A stretch of 64,000 nucleotides of DNA, taken from assembly GCA_949152475.1 (NCBI GenBank), contig OX424556.1, positions 61,710,451 to 61,774,450 on the forward strand. The letters are read 5' to 3'. The translations under genes and the position numbers were made by a program. Below the pieces are notes generated by a model. That model made no database searches. It had not been told where the DNA came from and was given only the letters and a program-made list of their open reading frames with translations. Source of the stretch: Terebella lapidaria (lineage: Eukaryota; Annelida; Polychaeta; Terebellida; Terebellidae). This document shows positions 1-8,983 of the stretch, piece after piece. Numbering within the stretch: the first letter of the stretch is position 1; each line of letters starts with the position of its first letter.

Positions 1-346
1 ACAGTCTGTGTAAGATAAGACACCTCCGAAATAAGACTTCCCTGTCTGTAAAGACTTTTTTGTAATCCGCAAAAATCAATTTAACATGTAAATGAACCTG
101 TGAAATAAGACTTCCTGTGAGATAAGACCTCATTTTTCCTGCAAAAGCCTAAGGTGAGGTCTTATCTTACATGGACCACTGTACAGTCCGTGTAAGATAA
201 GACACCTCCGAAATAAGACTTCCCTGTCTGTAAAGACTTTTTTGTAATCGGCAAAAATCAATTTAACATGTAAATGAACCTGTGAAATAAGACTTCCTGT
301 GAGATAAGACCTCATTTTTCCTGCAAAAGGTGAGGTCTTATCTTAC
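1..346. repeat. two copies of a ~182-bp tandem repeat with terminal hairpin
   Basis: Positions 1-181 and 182-346 are near-identical copies beginning ACAGTCYGTGTAAGATAAG. Each ends in a strong inverted repeat: GTGAGATAAGACCTCA (117-132 and 299-314) pairs with TGAGGTCTTATCTTAC (155-170 and 331-346), with one mismatch. The second copy has a 7-8 base deletion in the loop region. The window starts inside the array, so its full length is unknown. No coding content is visible. Confidence 0.8.
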
Positions 347-1268
347 AGAGATACTTGAACTGTTCCTAGAGGCAACCACAATGATTTGATACCTACCATA
401 GACATCTCTCTGGTTCATGTTGTTCTTACAAACGCACTTCTTTTATGCGGCCTGAACACACTGGTCAGTGATGATTGGTGTTATTACATATTAATCAATT
501 ATAGCACATGATTGTTGTTTGATGCAAGTAGATGCATGTTCAAGTGCCACACTTGTGTGCAACCTTTCCTGACCAGTACAATTTCATTGAAGCAACTTGT
601 ATTGTTTTTATTTGCAAATTATTGTTTCATTTTTGCTGTTTTATTCCCCTCGGTACCTGTATTTCAGAGGCCACCATTCCACCTACTGGTGTCATAGGCT
701 AATGTAACTCACATATGTTTTTCACACACATTCTTATGTTTCATTTGACATCTTACATGGATATGTACCTCAAAAAATAAGAAAATTGTGACTCATAACA
801 TAAGAGTTTCAATTTTTCACACTTTTTGAGTTTTTTTCGGGTATTGATACTCATACGGTACCGGCCTTGTAGCTGCCACTACTCAGTGTATGGTCTACAT
901 AGATCAAAAATGTCTATAGTTCTTGTTTATAGACATCCCAAGCTTCAATATGGCACCTTACTTTCACATTTAGCACCAATAATAAAAAATGTGTCATCCA
1001 TGCTAAATTACAATGATGTGCACAGTAATCGACAGCATGATATTCATTACTGAGACTGAGTGATGTCTGACACGACACACCAATTAAAAGGTCCATGCGA
1101 GAATCAAGTAAATTTGAGAACTGTTTGACGATCAAGGTACACCCAAATTTTCCCGTTTCCCCAACTGGTCCAGACGGGGTTCAGGACCAGAACCAGAACC
1201 AGCTGAGAACAGGGACCGGAGTCGTGCGGGGGCAGAGAAGGGGCGGACTCACTGCTGACTGCACTCAC
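347..1268. other. no gene recognised
   Basis: AT-rich sequence with only short chance ORFs. If the minus-strand exon at 1269-1328 is real, this is the start of its first intron. Nothing else is supportable. Confidence 0.5.
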
Positions 1269-1328
1269 CTGGTTTTTCTCAAAGTTCTCTCGCTCCACGT
1301 CCAAAGCACTGCGCCCGCGGTACGACAT
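1269..1328 (-). CDS. candidate first coding exon, unrecognised gene
   Basis: On the minus strand an ATG at 1328-1326 in good context (gcgccATGt) opens exactly 20 codons, starting MSYRGRSALDVE and ending in ENFEKNQ. A consensus donor AG|GTGAGT follows at 1268. The exon is GC-rich compared with its surroundings, as expected near a promoter. An in-frame upstream ATG also exists at 1353-1355, so the start is not certain. Later exons would lie to the left, partly or wholly outside the window. I do not recognise the protein. The reading rests on composition, the donor and the charged, non-random peptide. Confidence 0.35.
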
Positions 1329-1486
1329 GGCGCGCGGTATGTGCACAGATGACATGTAGCCGGTCTTTTATGTCCCTGTACTTTGGATTACTCAATATTT
1401 CCACTGATAACAGGAAAAAAGACCAAAGAACTTTCGTCGACTGTTGACTTTTGACAGATCTGGGTCAATTAGCACCCCCTGGCGAA

Positions 1487-1494
1487 TATATAAA
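1487..1494 (+). promoter_or_regulatory. possible TATA box
   Basis: TATATAAA sits between a GC-rich stretch and a short open frame with an ATG near 1537. It could be a core promoter pointing right, or a chance AT-rich match. No downstream gene is recognised before the TIR element. Confidence 0.2.
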
Positions 1495-2082
1495 TTGGAG
1501 GCAGTCGCACGACTAAGTCATTCTCTGAACGCACGAATGAAATTTGGCTGCTTGAATGTGAGACTTGAATCATTTTTCACTCCGCAGACGAGATCAGGTT
1601 AATAGTACAGGTAATTTCCATCAATTATACATCAAATACATACATATTATAAGCTTAGAGGTAGCCTGAAAAATATAGTCAACACGAACTTCAAATGATT
1701 TTTGGCCATAACTTTCATCGGATCAATTTGATATTTTATACGTTTCTATTCGACATAAAACCGTTTTTTTCGCCAAAATTCAGAATTCTGTCTTGAAAAC
1801 TGAAAAAATGGCAAAAATACCACAATATTAAATTTTGATCCTAAATTGGAAACGGGTCTTCGAGCAAATTTTGGGATTCCATGATCTTCATTCTGATGAA
1901 GAATGCATCAAATTAATTGTTAAGTTTTTGAGTTAGAGGCAACCAACAGGTATATTCCAATAAAATATCGTTTTCACAAAATACAGTGTAATTCTAACAC
2001 CGAATAGCATGCGAAATAATGTTGAGACTGGCAAAATTTCATGCTTGAGGTGAAATTTAACTAAATTTCAAGTTAGAAGTAT

Positions 2083-2893
2083 CACTGTCCGGAATCCGTT
2101 TCGGCAGAGGATATTGGGAAACGATATTTTTCGGTTGGGAAACGATATGTTCGATTGGGAAACGCCAAGCTACAAGGGGTCTATGTGTTGTTTTCAATTT
2201 CAATTTTTTTCAATTTCAAAAATATTTATTCAACATTCAAATTCATGTACATATACAGATATACACATTGACAATAAAAAGAATGTTGAAGGGGAGAATA
2301 CTAGAAGCTGTAGCTTATAAATGTATCTCCCCAACAAAAAGAAAACAACAACAAAACTGATAACACAATATACTTGATAATGATAGCAAAAAAATAAACA
2401 ACAATAACAAAAAAGCTATGATAGCACCTTTTACTGTAAATATAATACTAATTATCTTTGAACAATATACTGTTTACTGGATTAAGGTATTACCAGTTAT
2501 GAAAAAACAACAACAACAAATTCTGGATATTCTGCAATAAAACAATTCAATATAGTATGAAAAAATATGTGTATTCATTAATCAAAAGAAAAACAAACAT
2601 GCGCTAATGTTGTATAAAGTCTTCAGTGTCGACCAAACCTTCTATAATGGGCTATACTTGATATAATATCGTTTTTGTGACGTGAAATGCGATGAAAATC
2701 ACACCGTTTTGGACAAATGAACACTGATGATTAAATATGTGTCTGATGCACACAAAAAGTAACACGAGTCAAGAGAGGTGTATTACATGATCGCCACCGA
2801 AAAGATACATTTTACATCCAATCGAACATATCGTTTCCCAACCGAAAAATATCGTTTCCCAATATCCTCTGCCGAAACGGATTCCGGACAGTG
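2083..2893. mobile_element. 811-bp non-autonomous DNA transposon with 76-bp TIRs
   Basis: The ends 2083-2158 and 2818-2893 are perfect inverted copies, beginning CACTGTCCGGAATCCG. They are flanked by the direct repeat AGTAT (2078-2082 and 2894-2898), a 5-bp target-site duplication. TTGGGAAACG occurs three times near the left end, like subterminal transposase-binding repeats. The interior is AT-rich and has no transposase. A CAC-initial TIR with a 5-bp duplication is the Transib/RAG pattern; the CMC (Chapaev/EnSpm) group also starts CACTR but usually duplicates 2-4 bp. Superfamily is inferred only. Confidence 0.85.
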
Positions 2894-3067
2894 AGTATGA
2901 AATTTTGTGAAAAAAATAAAACTGTTTTTCCTTCTTCCTCATTGCAATCATCATCATTATTGTGGCGATTTTGCCCTAAGCACGCGGCAGGTGTTTGTAA
3001 ACATAAATGCCATTTATGTGGCCTTTTCGTACTTGGCCTTGTTTTGACATGCTCCGTTCGAGCGTGC

Positions 3068-3081
3068 GTTGCCACGGCGAC
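3068..3081. promoter_or_regulatory. X-box-like (RFX) palindrome in U3
   Basis: GTTGCCACGGCGAC fits the RFX X-box form RYYNYY-N2-RRNRAC. The same place in the E2 LTR holds the more perfect GTTGCCCCGGCAAC (37257-37270), although the surrounding LTR has diverged. The 3' LTR copy is at 13801-13814. Binding by an RFX factor is inference. Confidence 0.5.
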
Positions 3082-3158
3082 GTATTGTAATTTACGTTCC
3101 AGTAAACTATAACAATGGATCGATTTAACCTCGCGTGCGCCCTACAGTTTCTGGTGTA

Positions 3159-3167
3159 TTATATATA
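3159..3167 (+). promoter_or_regulatory. LTR TATA box
   Basis: TTATATATAC stretch about 80 bp after the X-box. An equivalent TTTATATACTC is at 37348 in the E2 LTR. It is the probable core promoter for genomic RNA. Confidence 0.55.
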
Positions 3168-3698
3168 CACTGGAAGCGACTCGTTCGAGGAGATTGTCCA
3201 AGATCGAGAGACAGGACGCACACGAGGCTCGGCCATGAGCTTTGTGTTCCCTGTTTGCGAGTAGTGGGCTCCTAGAGCCCCGGGGACGATTTCCGTGGGG
3301 AGGCCCGGGCTGGGAGAGACGAGTTGCTGACTCGGGGGCCTTCGGCCCTGTGGATCGCCAGCTCTCTCCCTTCCCGGGACGTGTGACAGAGGCTCTGGCC
3401 AGCATGTCGGGCTGTACGGGGTTCCGTCCCCGAGGCAGACCGCGGCTCGCCAGGCCCCGCCAGTTAACACCGTGGTGATGAACCAGTTTCTGAACGGTGT
3501 CCGTAGGCCTGGGAGTGTCGGGTGGGCTGTTACCTGGTTACCGTTAATGATGAAGTAGTTACCGTGTCCGCCGCGACCTCCGGTGAGCGGCCCTGCCGCG
3601 AGGATCCGGAATAGCGGATGCGCGTCCGCAAGGACTCGGATGAGAGAGGACTATCCTCGAGGATCCCGAAGAGCGGACGGTAGTCAATAACTTTACAT

Positions 3699-3716
3699 TG
3701 GTGCCGTGACCAGGAT
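3699..3716 (+). other. primer binding site (PBS) of E1
   Basis: TGGTGCCGTGACCAGGAT begins two bases after the 5' LTR, the usual place for a tRNA-complementary primer site, and starts with the expected TGG complementary to a tRNA CCA end. I cannot assign the tRNA without a search. Confidence 0.75.
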
Positions 3717-3809
3717 CAGTCCGACAGTGTTCCATCGCAGCCTACCGTCACAGCGTTGTAGCCTCCTTAGTCCCTGGGGATCGCCCGCTCCTCAAGGACA
3801 TCTCAAAGG

Positions 3810-6026
3810 ATGACAAAGGAAAGAGACAAAGCCAGAGATAAGGCTAATGAACCCAAGGGGGGGGAAACGGGAGGTAATGTCGCGGATCACACCCGGTCGC
3901 GCGACAGCCGCCGTGAGACATCTTCGGGTGACTCCGGCGGCCGGAGGGAATGTGCGGAGCCCTCCGCGGACAGAACCCAGTCTGCGGAGTCGACTCCGGC
4001 GTCCCTGACTCTGTCTCCGGATGTAGAGTCTAGCCCCGCGGGGCCGCAACAGGAGTTGTCATCAAGGCCGGGCCTTGATGTGTTAGGCGCGGTAGGCGGA
4101 GCCGGCAACGGCTCTACGCCGCGCCCGCCCAGGCCCAGAATGAGTCCGTGGCAAGCGGCACTCTTCCGTGGGACGTCTCCGGACGTCCGGAATCGAGCGC
4201 CAACTACTGCGGGCACTTCTGGACAGGCGGACCAGCAGTACCAGATGCCACTCCTGGCCGGGTGGGCTCCTTCGCGAGCCTCCGGCATGGGCTCTGGTCG
4301 GTCCGCACCGGGTGATGTGGTAGACCAGCTCGCCGATGCGCTTGGTGAGCTGGCCCCCAGAGGGCGCTATGACCGCGCCCGGTCGCCCCATCAGGGACGA
4401 TCAGACCGGCGGAACCGTTCCCCCTCTCCGCTGTCACAAGGCAACTCGGGGCCTTTGACGGAGAGGGAGAGGTGGCTGATATCCGAGGCGCTTGTACTGT
4501 TCAAGCGGAATCAGCCGCCTTCGAGCGTTGACCCGTCGGCCATCTCAAGTCCGGGGATGTCTGGGCCAGTAGCCCCTCCCCAAGTCCTGCCGAGTCCGCA
4601 GGCGCCAGTGGCCCCCGCAATGGGACCCGCGCCTGCCCCGCGGCTCGGAGGCACCACGTTGGCGACCGCGTCGACCGTTCCGACGGTTGGAGCGCAAGCC
4701 GCGTGGCCGACTTACCCTGGCACGTACAGTGTGTCGGACGGGCAGTGGCAACAGGCGGCTACGGCCCCAAGCTTTGCCGCCCCTTCTGGAGCCTACCCAG
4801 TAGGTTCGATGGGAGCCCCGCCCGCACCTAGCCAGAGTGGGTTTTTAGCGGGAATGACCCCGGCGGCAAACGTGAGCTTCCCTGCTCCTCCGTCCGCGGC
4901 GTCGATGTTTGCTCCGGCAGACTCCGCCGCAGGCGCAGGAAGCGCACGGAACTTGCCGCTGTACACGGACGACCCCGGAGCCGGGACCGCACGTCGGGCG
5001 CGTAGCAAACGCGATGACGGGCCCGACCACTCTTCGTGGCGGAAACGGTTCAACGGGGATAACGCCGACTTGGAGGACTACTTGCTCCAGGTATGGCGTA
5101 CCGCCGTGTACGAAGGATGGTCCCAGCATGAAGCTGGACACGTCCTCGCGGGGAGCCTGGAAGGGAAAGCTCTCCGCGTGATGCCGTGTCTGCCGGTGGG
5201 AACAGTGACGTTCGGCGAGGTTGCTCGTCAACTTCGCCTGCTGTTCCCGCCGACGACCAATCGGCGGCAGTCTGAACGAGAGTTCAAGGCGCGTATCCGC
5301 CAGCCGACTGAGTCCGTGACAGACTATGCGTACAGCTTACGCATACTCGGCCGGAGAGCTTTTCCGGACATGGACTCCAGACGGTTTGAGACGATGCTGA
5401 TCGATCAGTTCATCGATGGCCAGCCTTACCACCTAGCATACGGGCTGGCCACCCATGAAAAGCGATCGATGGAGGAGGCAATAGACTCCGCGCTTGCGCT
5501 TGAGATGGCTGTCCGCCCTAGACAGTTGCCTCCAGCCCCGGCTCCGGCCTCGGCTGTACCCGCGCAGGCGGCGACTCCTCCTCCGGTCAAGGCATCGCAG
5601 GTAACCCCGTGGCAGGACCCGGTCGTCCGGGAACCCGCCAGGGAACCTACCCAGCAGTGGGTTAGTGCGCCGGCACCCTCTACAGGGGCGCCCGCACAGG
5701 CGGCACCGGTTGCCGCGCCGTCCTCATCTCCGGATGAGTACGACTATGACGAGTATGATTTCAGCGCTGCGCAGATGATTGCGTACTGCGCTGGGATCGA
5801 CACTCCGGGGCCCGCTGAATGCTGTGCGTTCACATCCGGACCAGCTCAGAACCGCCCCTGTTATTTCTGCGGAAAACAGGGACACTTTTGGCTGAAGTGT
5901 CCGGAGTTGTTGGAACGCTTGCGGGCACGCGGATACCAGGGGGTCCTCCCCAATCCGCGCCAGAGTAACTACTCCCGGCCTGGTCCCGCGGGACAACAGG
6001 GCCGTCCCTCACGGCAGGGAAACTGA
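3810..6026 (+). CDS. gag: E1 Gag polyprotein
   Basis: The 738-residue frame encodes the structural protein that forms the retrotransposon particle and binds its RNA. Residues 1-400 are low-complexity, rich in Ser, Pro, Gly and Ala. A capsid-like retrotransposon Gag domain lies at about 405-570 (RKRF..., a run around ARQLRLLF and SVTDYAYSLR). One CCHC zinc knuckle (C-x2-C-x4-H-x4-C) is at residues 684-697, followed by a basic tail. The start at 3810 is the first ATG in frame, 112 bases after the LTR. The frame ends GGA-AAC-TGA, and the last bases form a -1 slippery heptamer joining it to pol. Frame and codons look intact. Composition is much more GC-rich than the host. Confidence 0.93.
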   Translation: MTKERDKARDKANEPKGGETGGNVADHTRSRDSRRETSSGDSGGRRECAEPSADRTQSAESTPASLTLSPDVESSPAGPQQELSSRPGLDVLGAVGGAGNGSTPRPPRPRMSPWQAALFRGTSPDVRNRAPTTAGTSGQADQQYQMPLLAGWAPSRASGMGSGRSAPGDVVDQLADALGELAPRGRYDRARSPHQGRSDRRNRSPSPLSQGNSGPLTERERWLISEALVLFKRNQPPSSVDPSAISSPGMSGPVAPPQVLPSPQAPVAPAMGPAPAPRLGGTTLATASTVPTVGAQAAWPTYPGTYSVSDGQWQQAATAPSFAAPSGAYPVGSMGAPPAPSQSGFLAGMTPAANVSFPAPPSAASMFAPADSAAGAGSARNLPLYTDDPGAGTARRARSKRDDGPDHSSWRKRFNGDNADLEDYLLQVWRTAVYEGWSQHEAGHVLAGSLEGKALRVMPCLPVGTVTFGEVARQLRLLFPPTTNRRQSEREFKARIRQPTESVTDYAYSLRILGRRAFPDMDSRRFETMLIDQFIDGQPYHLAYGLATHEKRSMEEAIDSALALEMAVRPRQLPPAPAPASAVPAQAATPPPVKASQVTPWQDPVVREPAREPTQQWVSAPAPSTGAPAQAAPVAAPSSSPDEYDYDEYDFSAAQMIAYCAGIDTPGPAECCAFTSGPAQNRPCYFCGKQGHFWLKCPELLERLRARGYQGVLPNPRQSNYSRPGPAGQQGRPSRQGN

Positions 6027-6061
6027 ACTCGGACGTGGTGGCGACCAACACTACGTCCGAG
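6017..6061 (+). promoter_or_regulatory. -1 ribosomal frameshift site and stimulatory hairpin
   Basis: GGGAAAC at 6017-6023 is read G-GGA-AAC in the gag frame and is followed directly by the gag TGA. Slipping back one base enters the pol frame, which is open here. Four bases downstream, CTCGGACGT (6028-6036) pairs perfectly with ACGTCCGAG (6053-6061) around a 16-base loop. E2 keeps the same heptamer and stop (30254-30262). In its stem a T-A pair has become C-G, a compensatory change. GGGAAAC is a known frameshift heptamer in retroviruses. Confidence 0.88.
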
Positions 6062-8983
6062 GACAGTTGTTCCGTGGCAACGGATGCCGCCCCACCTACG
6101 GATGAACTGGACGAACCTCAAGTAGATATAACTTCTCCGGAAGTGGTCCTTGAGGATCAGTCTGGCTCGTCCGCGGCTGAGGCGGATCACGAGGACTCCG
6201 AGAATGGGCCCAGTGCGTGCGAAAGATACCGTTCAAGAAACGCACTGGTCAAGGACACTTGCTGGTACCTGCCCCTGCCACTCGGGCGGGAGCCGGTCCG
6301 GTTCCTTGTAGACTCAGGCTCGGAGGTCACCCTCATAGCCATAGGAACGTTCCGGAAGGAACCCGTGCTCCGCAACCTTGAGTTGCGGGATCCCGGTCCT
6401 TACCAGCTCTACGAGGCCGGTAACAACCGCATCCGTGTCTACGGTATCGTCGAGTTGCCTGTTACACTTGGGGACAAGGTGTATCCGACAGAGGCAATCG
6501 TCGCAGACATCGGAGCGGCCGGGATTATTGGAATGAATTTTCTCCGGGCCCACCGGGTCACCGCTAACTTCAGTGCGGGTGAATTCCGGATGGGAGAGGA
6601 TACTCACTACCTCTTCCGCATGGGTCCAGCGCATTCGTTCCAAATGCGGGTGGCGCGCACCACGGTGGTGCCGCCTATGAGCGAGATGATCATCGAGGCG
6701 CGGCCACGTCGTCCCCGCATGCCCCTCGAAGGTCGTCCGTGTATAGTGCAGCCGGTGAGCAGTTTCGCCAAGGGAACTGGGCTCGTGCTGGGCGGGACTC
6801 TGGTCAAGTCCGACGCCCGCATGATGCCCCTTCTCGTGGTGAATCCCACGGACTCACCCGTTGTGCTGCGGCGCGGGTACCTAGCAGCTACAGCTGTGCC
6901 CGCGTCGTCTAGTCATGTCATCCCCGACGATCCGGTCTGCCGCGCTGCGTGCGCGGCGGCGGCCGCCGGAGATGATCCGTTCACCCTGCCGGACCATCTG
7001 GAATCTCTGGTTCCGAAGGACCGGCTGGGTGGAGAGCAGCGCCAGGCGCTCCGCAGACTGTTGCGGCAGTATGCGGATGTGTTTATGGGTCCGGATGGTG
7101 CGGTCGGCAAGACAGACGTTGCCAAACACCGCATCGACCTCCTAGACGAGCGTCCGATCAAACAACGTCTACGGCGAGCAGTGATAGTGCACCAAGAGGT
7201 CATTGACCAGGAGGTGCAGAAGATGCTCGAGCTAGACATCATCGAACCCAGTGACAGCCCTTGGGCGAGTCCTGTGGTTATGGTGAAGAAGAAGGACGGC
7301 TCGTGGAGGTTCTGCGTTGATTACCGTAAGCTTAACGATGTCACGCGGAAGGACTCATATCCTCTCCCGCACATCGAAGACACCTTCGATTCCCTGGCCG
7401 GATCGCACTACTTCTGTGCTCTGGATCTGGCCTCCGGGTATTGGCAGGTCGAGATGGAGGAGAGTGATAGGGCGAAAACTGCCTTCGTTACTAAGAACGG
7501 GCTCTACCAATTTAAGGTAATGCCGTTCGGGCTCTGTAACGCTCCAGCGACGTTCGAGCGCCTCATGGAGATGGTACTTAAAGGGTTCCTCTGGAAGCGA
7601 TGTATGGTCTACATCGACGATGTCGTCGTGTATGGCTGGTCGTTCGAGGAAACCCTCACCAACCTCCAGATGGTACTCCATCGCATCCGCGGAGCAGGGC
7701 TCAAGTTGAAGCCAAGTAAATGCGAACTTTTCGCGCAGGAGATCCTGTACTTGGGCTTCATGGTAACGGGCACCGGAGTTAGGCCAGATCCTAAAAAGCT
7801 AGAGGCCGTCAAGAACTGGCCTCGGCCTTGCAACGTGGCGGACGTGAGGTCCTTTTTGGGCTTCGCGAGCTACCACCGCAGGTTTATTCGCGGCTTTGCG
7901 GAGATCGCGCGTCCCCTTACTATCCTCACGGAAAAGGGCGCCGATTTTGTTTGGTCCGCCGAGCAGGCTAACGCCTTCTTGGGACTCCGGCAGGCCTTGG
8001 TAGCGGCCCCGGTGCTGCGGCACCCTCGTCCGGACTGCGAGTTCATCCTGGACACCGACGCGAGTAACTTCGCGCTCGGCGGTGTCCTCTCGCAGATCGT
8101 GGATGGGCAAGAGCGGGTAGTAGCTTATGCGAGTGTGGCCTTGAGCCGCTCTCAAATGAACTACTGTACCACTCATCGCGAGTTGCTCGCGGTGGTTACG
8201 ATGACCAAGCGCTTCCGGCACTATTTGTTGGGACGCCATTTCCGCTTGCGGACTGATCATAGTTCGCTGAGATGGCTCCTCAACTATAGTGAGGCCGATG
8301 GCTTGGTGGCGCGGTGGCTCGTCAAACTCCAAGAGTATGACATGCAGATAGAGCATCGCGCTGGTAAGTTGCACGGCAACGCGGACGGCCTGTCCCGTTG
8401 TCATAAGTGCAAGAATCCGGGTTGTGCAGGAATGGCGCCATTCCAGCAAGCCGCGAATTCTTCCTCAGACTCGGAATTGGACGTTCCGGGGAGACCGCAG
8501 GCCGCCGCCCCCTCTAACAACACGGCGGCCGGAGCGTCTAGGGCTAATCTCCGCGCGCGGACCCGCCGTTATCGGCGAGGGCGTCCCGCATACGAAGTGG
8601 AGGTGCGGCTCAGCTCCAGCGAGTCTTCCTCGAGTCCGGCGGTGTACTCCTCGTGGGTACCCTCGTCCTCTGGAGAGTCTGAGTATGAGCGGTCCTTGCC
8701 CCCTGTGGTGATGGCCGCTGCGGTGCAGCCAGACGCGACAGTTGAGGAGCCTAATTACTTGGGTGGCTACTCTCCGGCGCAGATAGCTGCGACGCAAAGA
8801 GCTGATAGAGCTCTGGCACCGGTAATCACAGCCCTTGAGGCCGGCCAGAAGCCCTCGAAGGATGAGCGAAAGACCTACAGGGAGGAGACCTTGTCTCTAG
8901 TATCTCAGTGGGAACGACTCTCCTTGAGGGATGGCCTCTTATACCGGCGCTATGAGCCACCGACCCCACTGCCTCCAATATGA
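6020..8983 (+). CDS. pol: E1 Pol: protease, reverse transcriptase, RNase H
   Basis: This frame is entered by -1 frameshifting. Residues are counted here from the GTG at 6035. The aspartic protease motif DSGSE has its catalytic Asp at 93 and a downstream GIIGMNFL. RT follows: the first catalytic Asp is 464 (LDLASGYW) and YIDD is at 526-529. RNase H has Asp673/675 (LDTDAS), Glu716 (HREL) and Asp741 (RTDH). The set is complete, so the enzyme part looks functional. The frame stops at TGA 8981-8983 inside a conserved stretch. E2 has TGG (Trp) at that codon, so this TGA is a derived change. A polyprotein without integrase would result unless the TGA is read through. Confidence 0.93.
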   Translation, partial: KLNSDVVATNTTSEDSCSVATDAAPPTDELDEPQVDITSPEVVLEDQSGSSAAEADHEDSENGPSACERYRSRNALVKDTCWYLPLPLGREPVRFLVDSGSEVTLIAIGTFRKEPVLRNLELRDPGPYQLYEAGNNRIRVYGIVELPVTLGDKVYPTEAIVADIGAAGIIGMNFLRAHRVTANFSAGEFRMGEDTHYLFRMGPAHSFQMRVARTTVVPPMSEMIIEARPRRPRMPLEGRPCIVQPVSSFAKGTGLVLGGTLVKSDARMMPLLVVNPTDSPVVLRRGYLAATAVPASSSHVIPDDPVCRAACAAAAAGDDPFTLPDHLESLVPKDRLGGEQRQALRRLLRQYADVFMGPDGAVGKTDVAKHRIDLLDERPIKQRLRRAVIVHQEVIDQEVQKMLELDIIEPSDSPWASPVVMVKKKDGSWRFCVDYRKLNDVTRKDSYPLPHIEDTFDSLAGSHYFCALDLASGYWQVEMEESDRAKTAFVTKNGLYQFKVMPFGLCNAPATFERLMEMVLKGFLWKRCMVYIDDVVVYGWSFEETLTNLQMVLHRIRGAGLKLKPSKCELFAQEILYLGFMVTGTGVRPDPKKLEAVKNWPRPCNVADVRSFLGFASYHRRFIRGFAEIARPLTILTEKGADFVWSAEQANAFLGLRQALVAAPVLRHPRPDCEFILDTDASNFALGGVLSQIVDGQERVVAYASVALSRSQMNYCTTHRELLAVVTMTKRFRHYLLGRHFRLRTDHSSLRWLLNYSEADGLVARWLVKLQEYDMQIEHRAGKLHGNADGLSRCHKCKNPGCAGMAPFQQAANSSSDSELDVPGRPQAAAPSNNTAAGASRANLRARTRRYRRGRPAYEVEVRLSSSESSSSPAVYSSWVPSSSGESEYERSLPPVVMAAAVQPDATVEEPNYLGGYSPAQIAATQRADRALAPVITALEAGQKPSKDERKTYREETLSLVSQWERLSLRDGLLYRRYEPPTPLPPI

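Larger units (their letters stand above)
2961..3697 (+). repeat. 5' LTR of E1
   Basis: Starts TGTGGCGATTTTGCC and ends AACTTTACA. It contains an X-box-like palindrome (3068-3081) and a TATA box (3159-3167), so U3 probably ends about 25-30 bp past the TATA. It matches the 3' LTR except for an A/G difference about 20 bases after the CCGCGACC motif (GTGAGCGG here, GTGAACGG in the 3' copy). Confidence 0.95.

Noticed and set aside
3142-3478. Frames inside the E1 LTRs
   Set aside because: Both LTRs give identical frames because they are identical; GC-rich sequence leaves chance frames on both strands.
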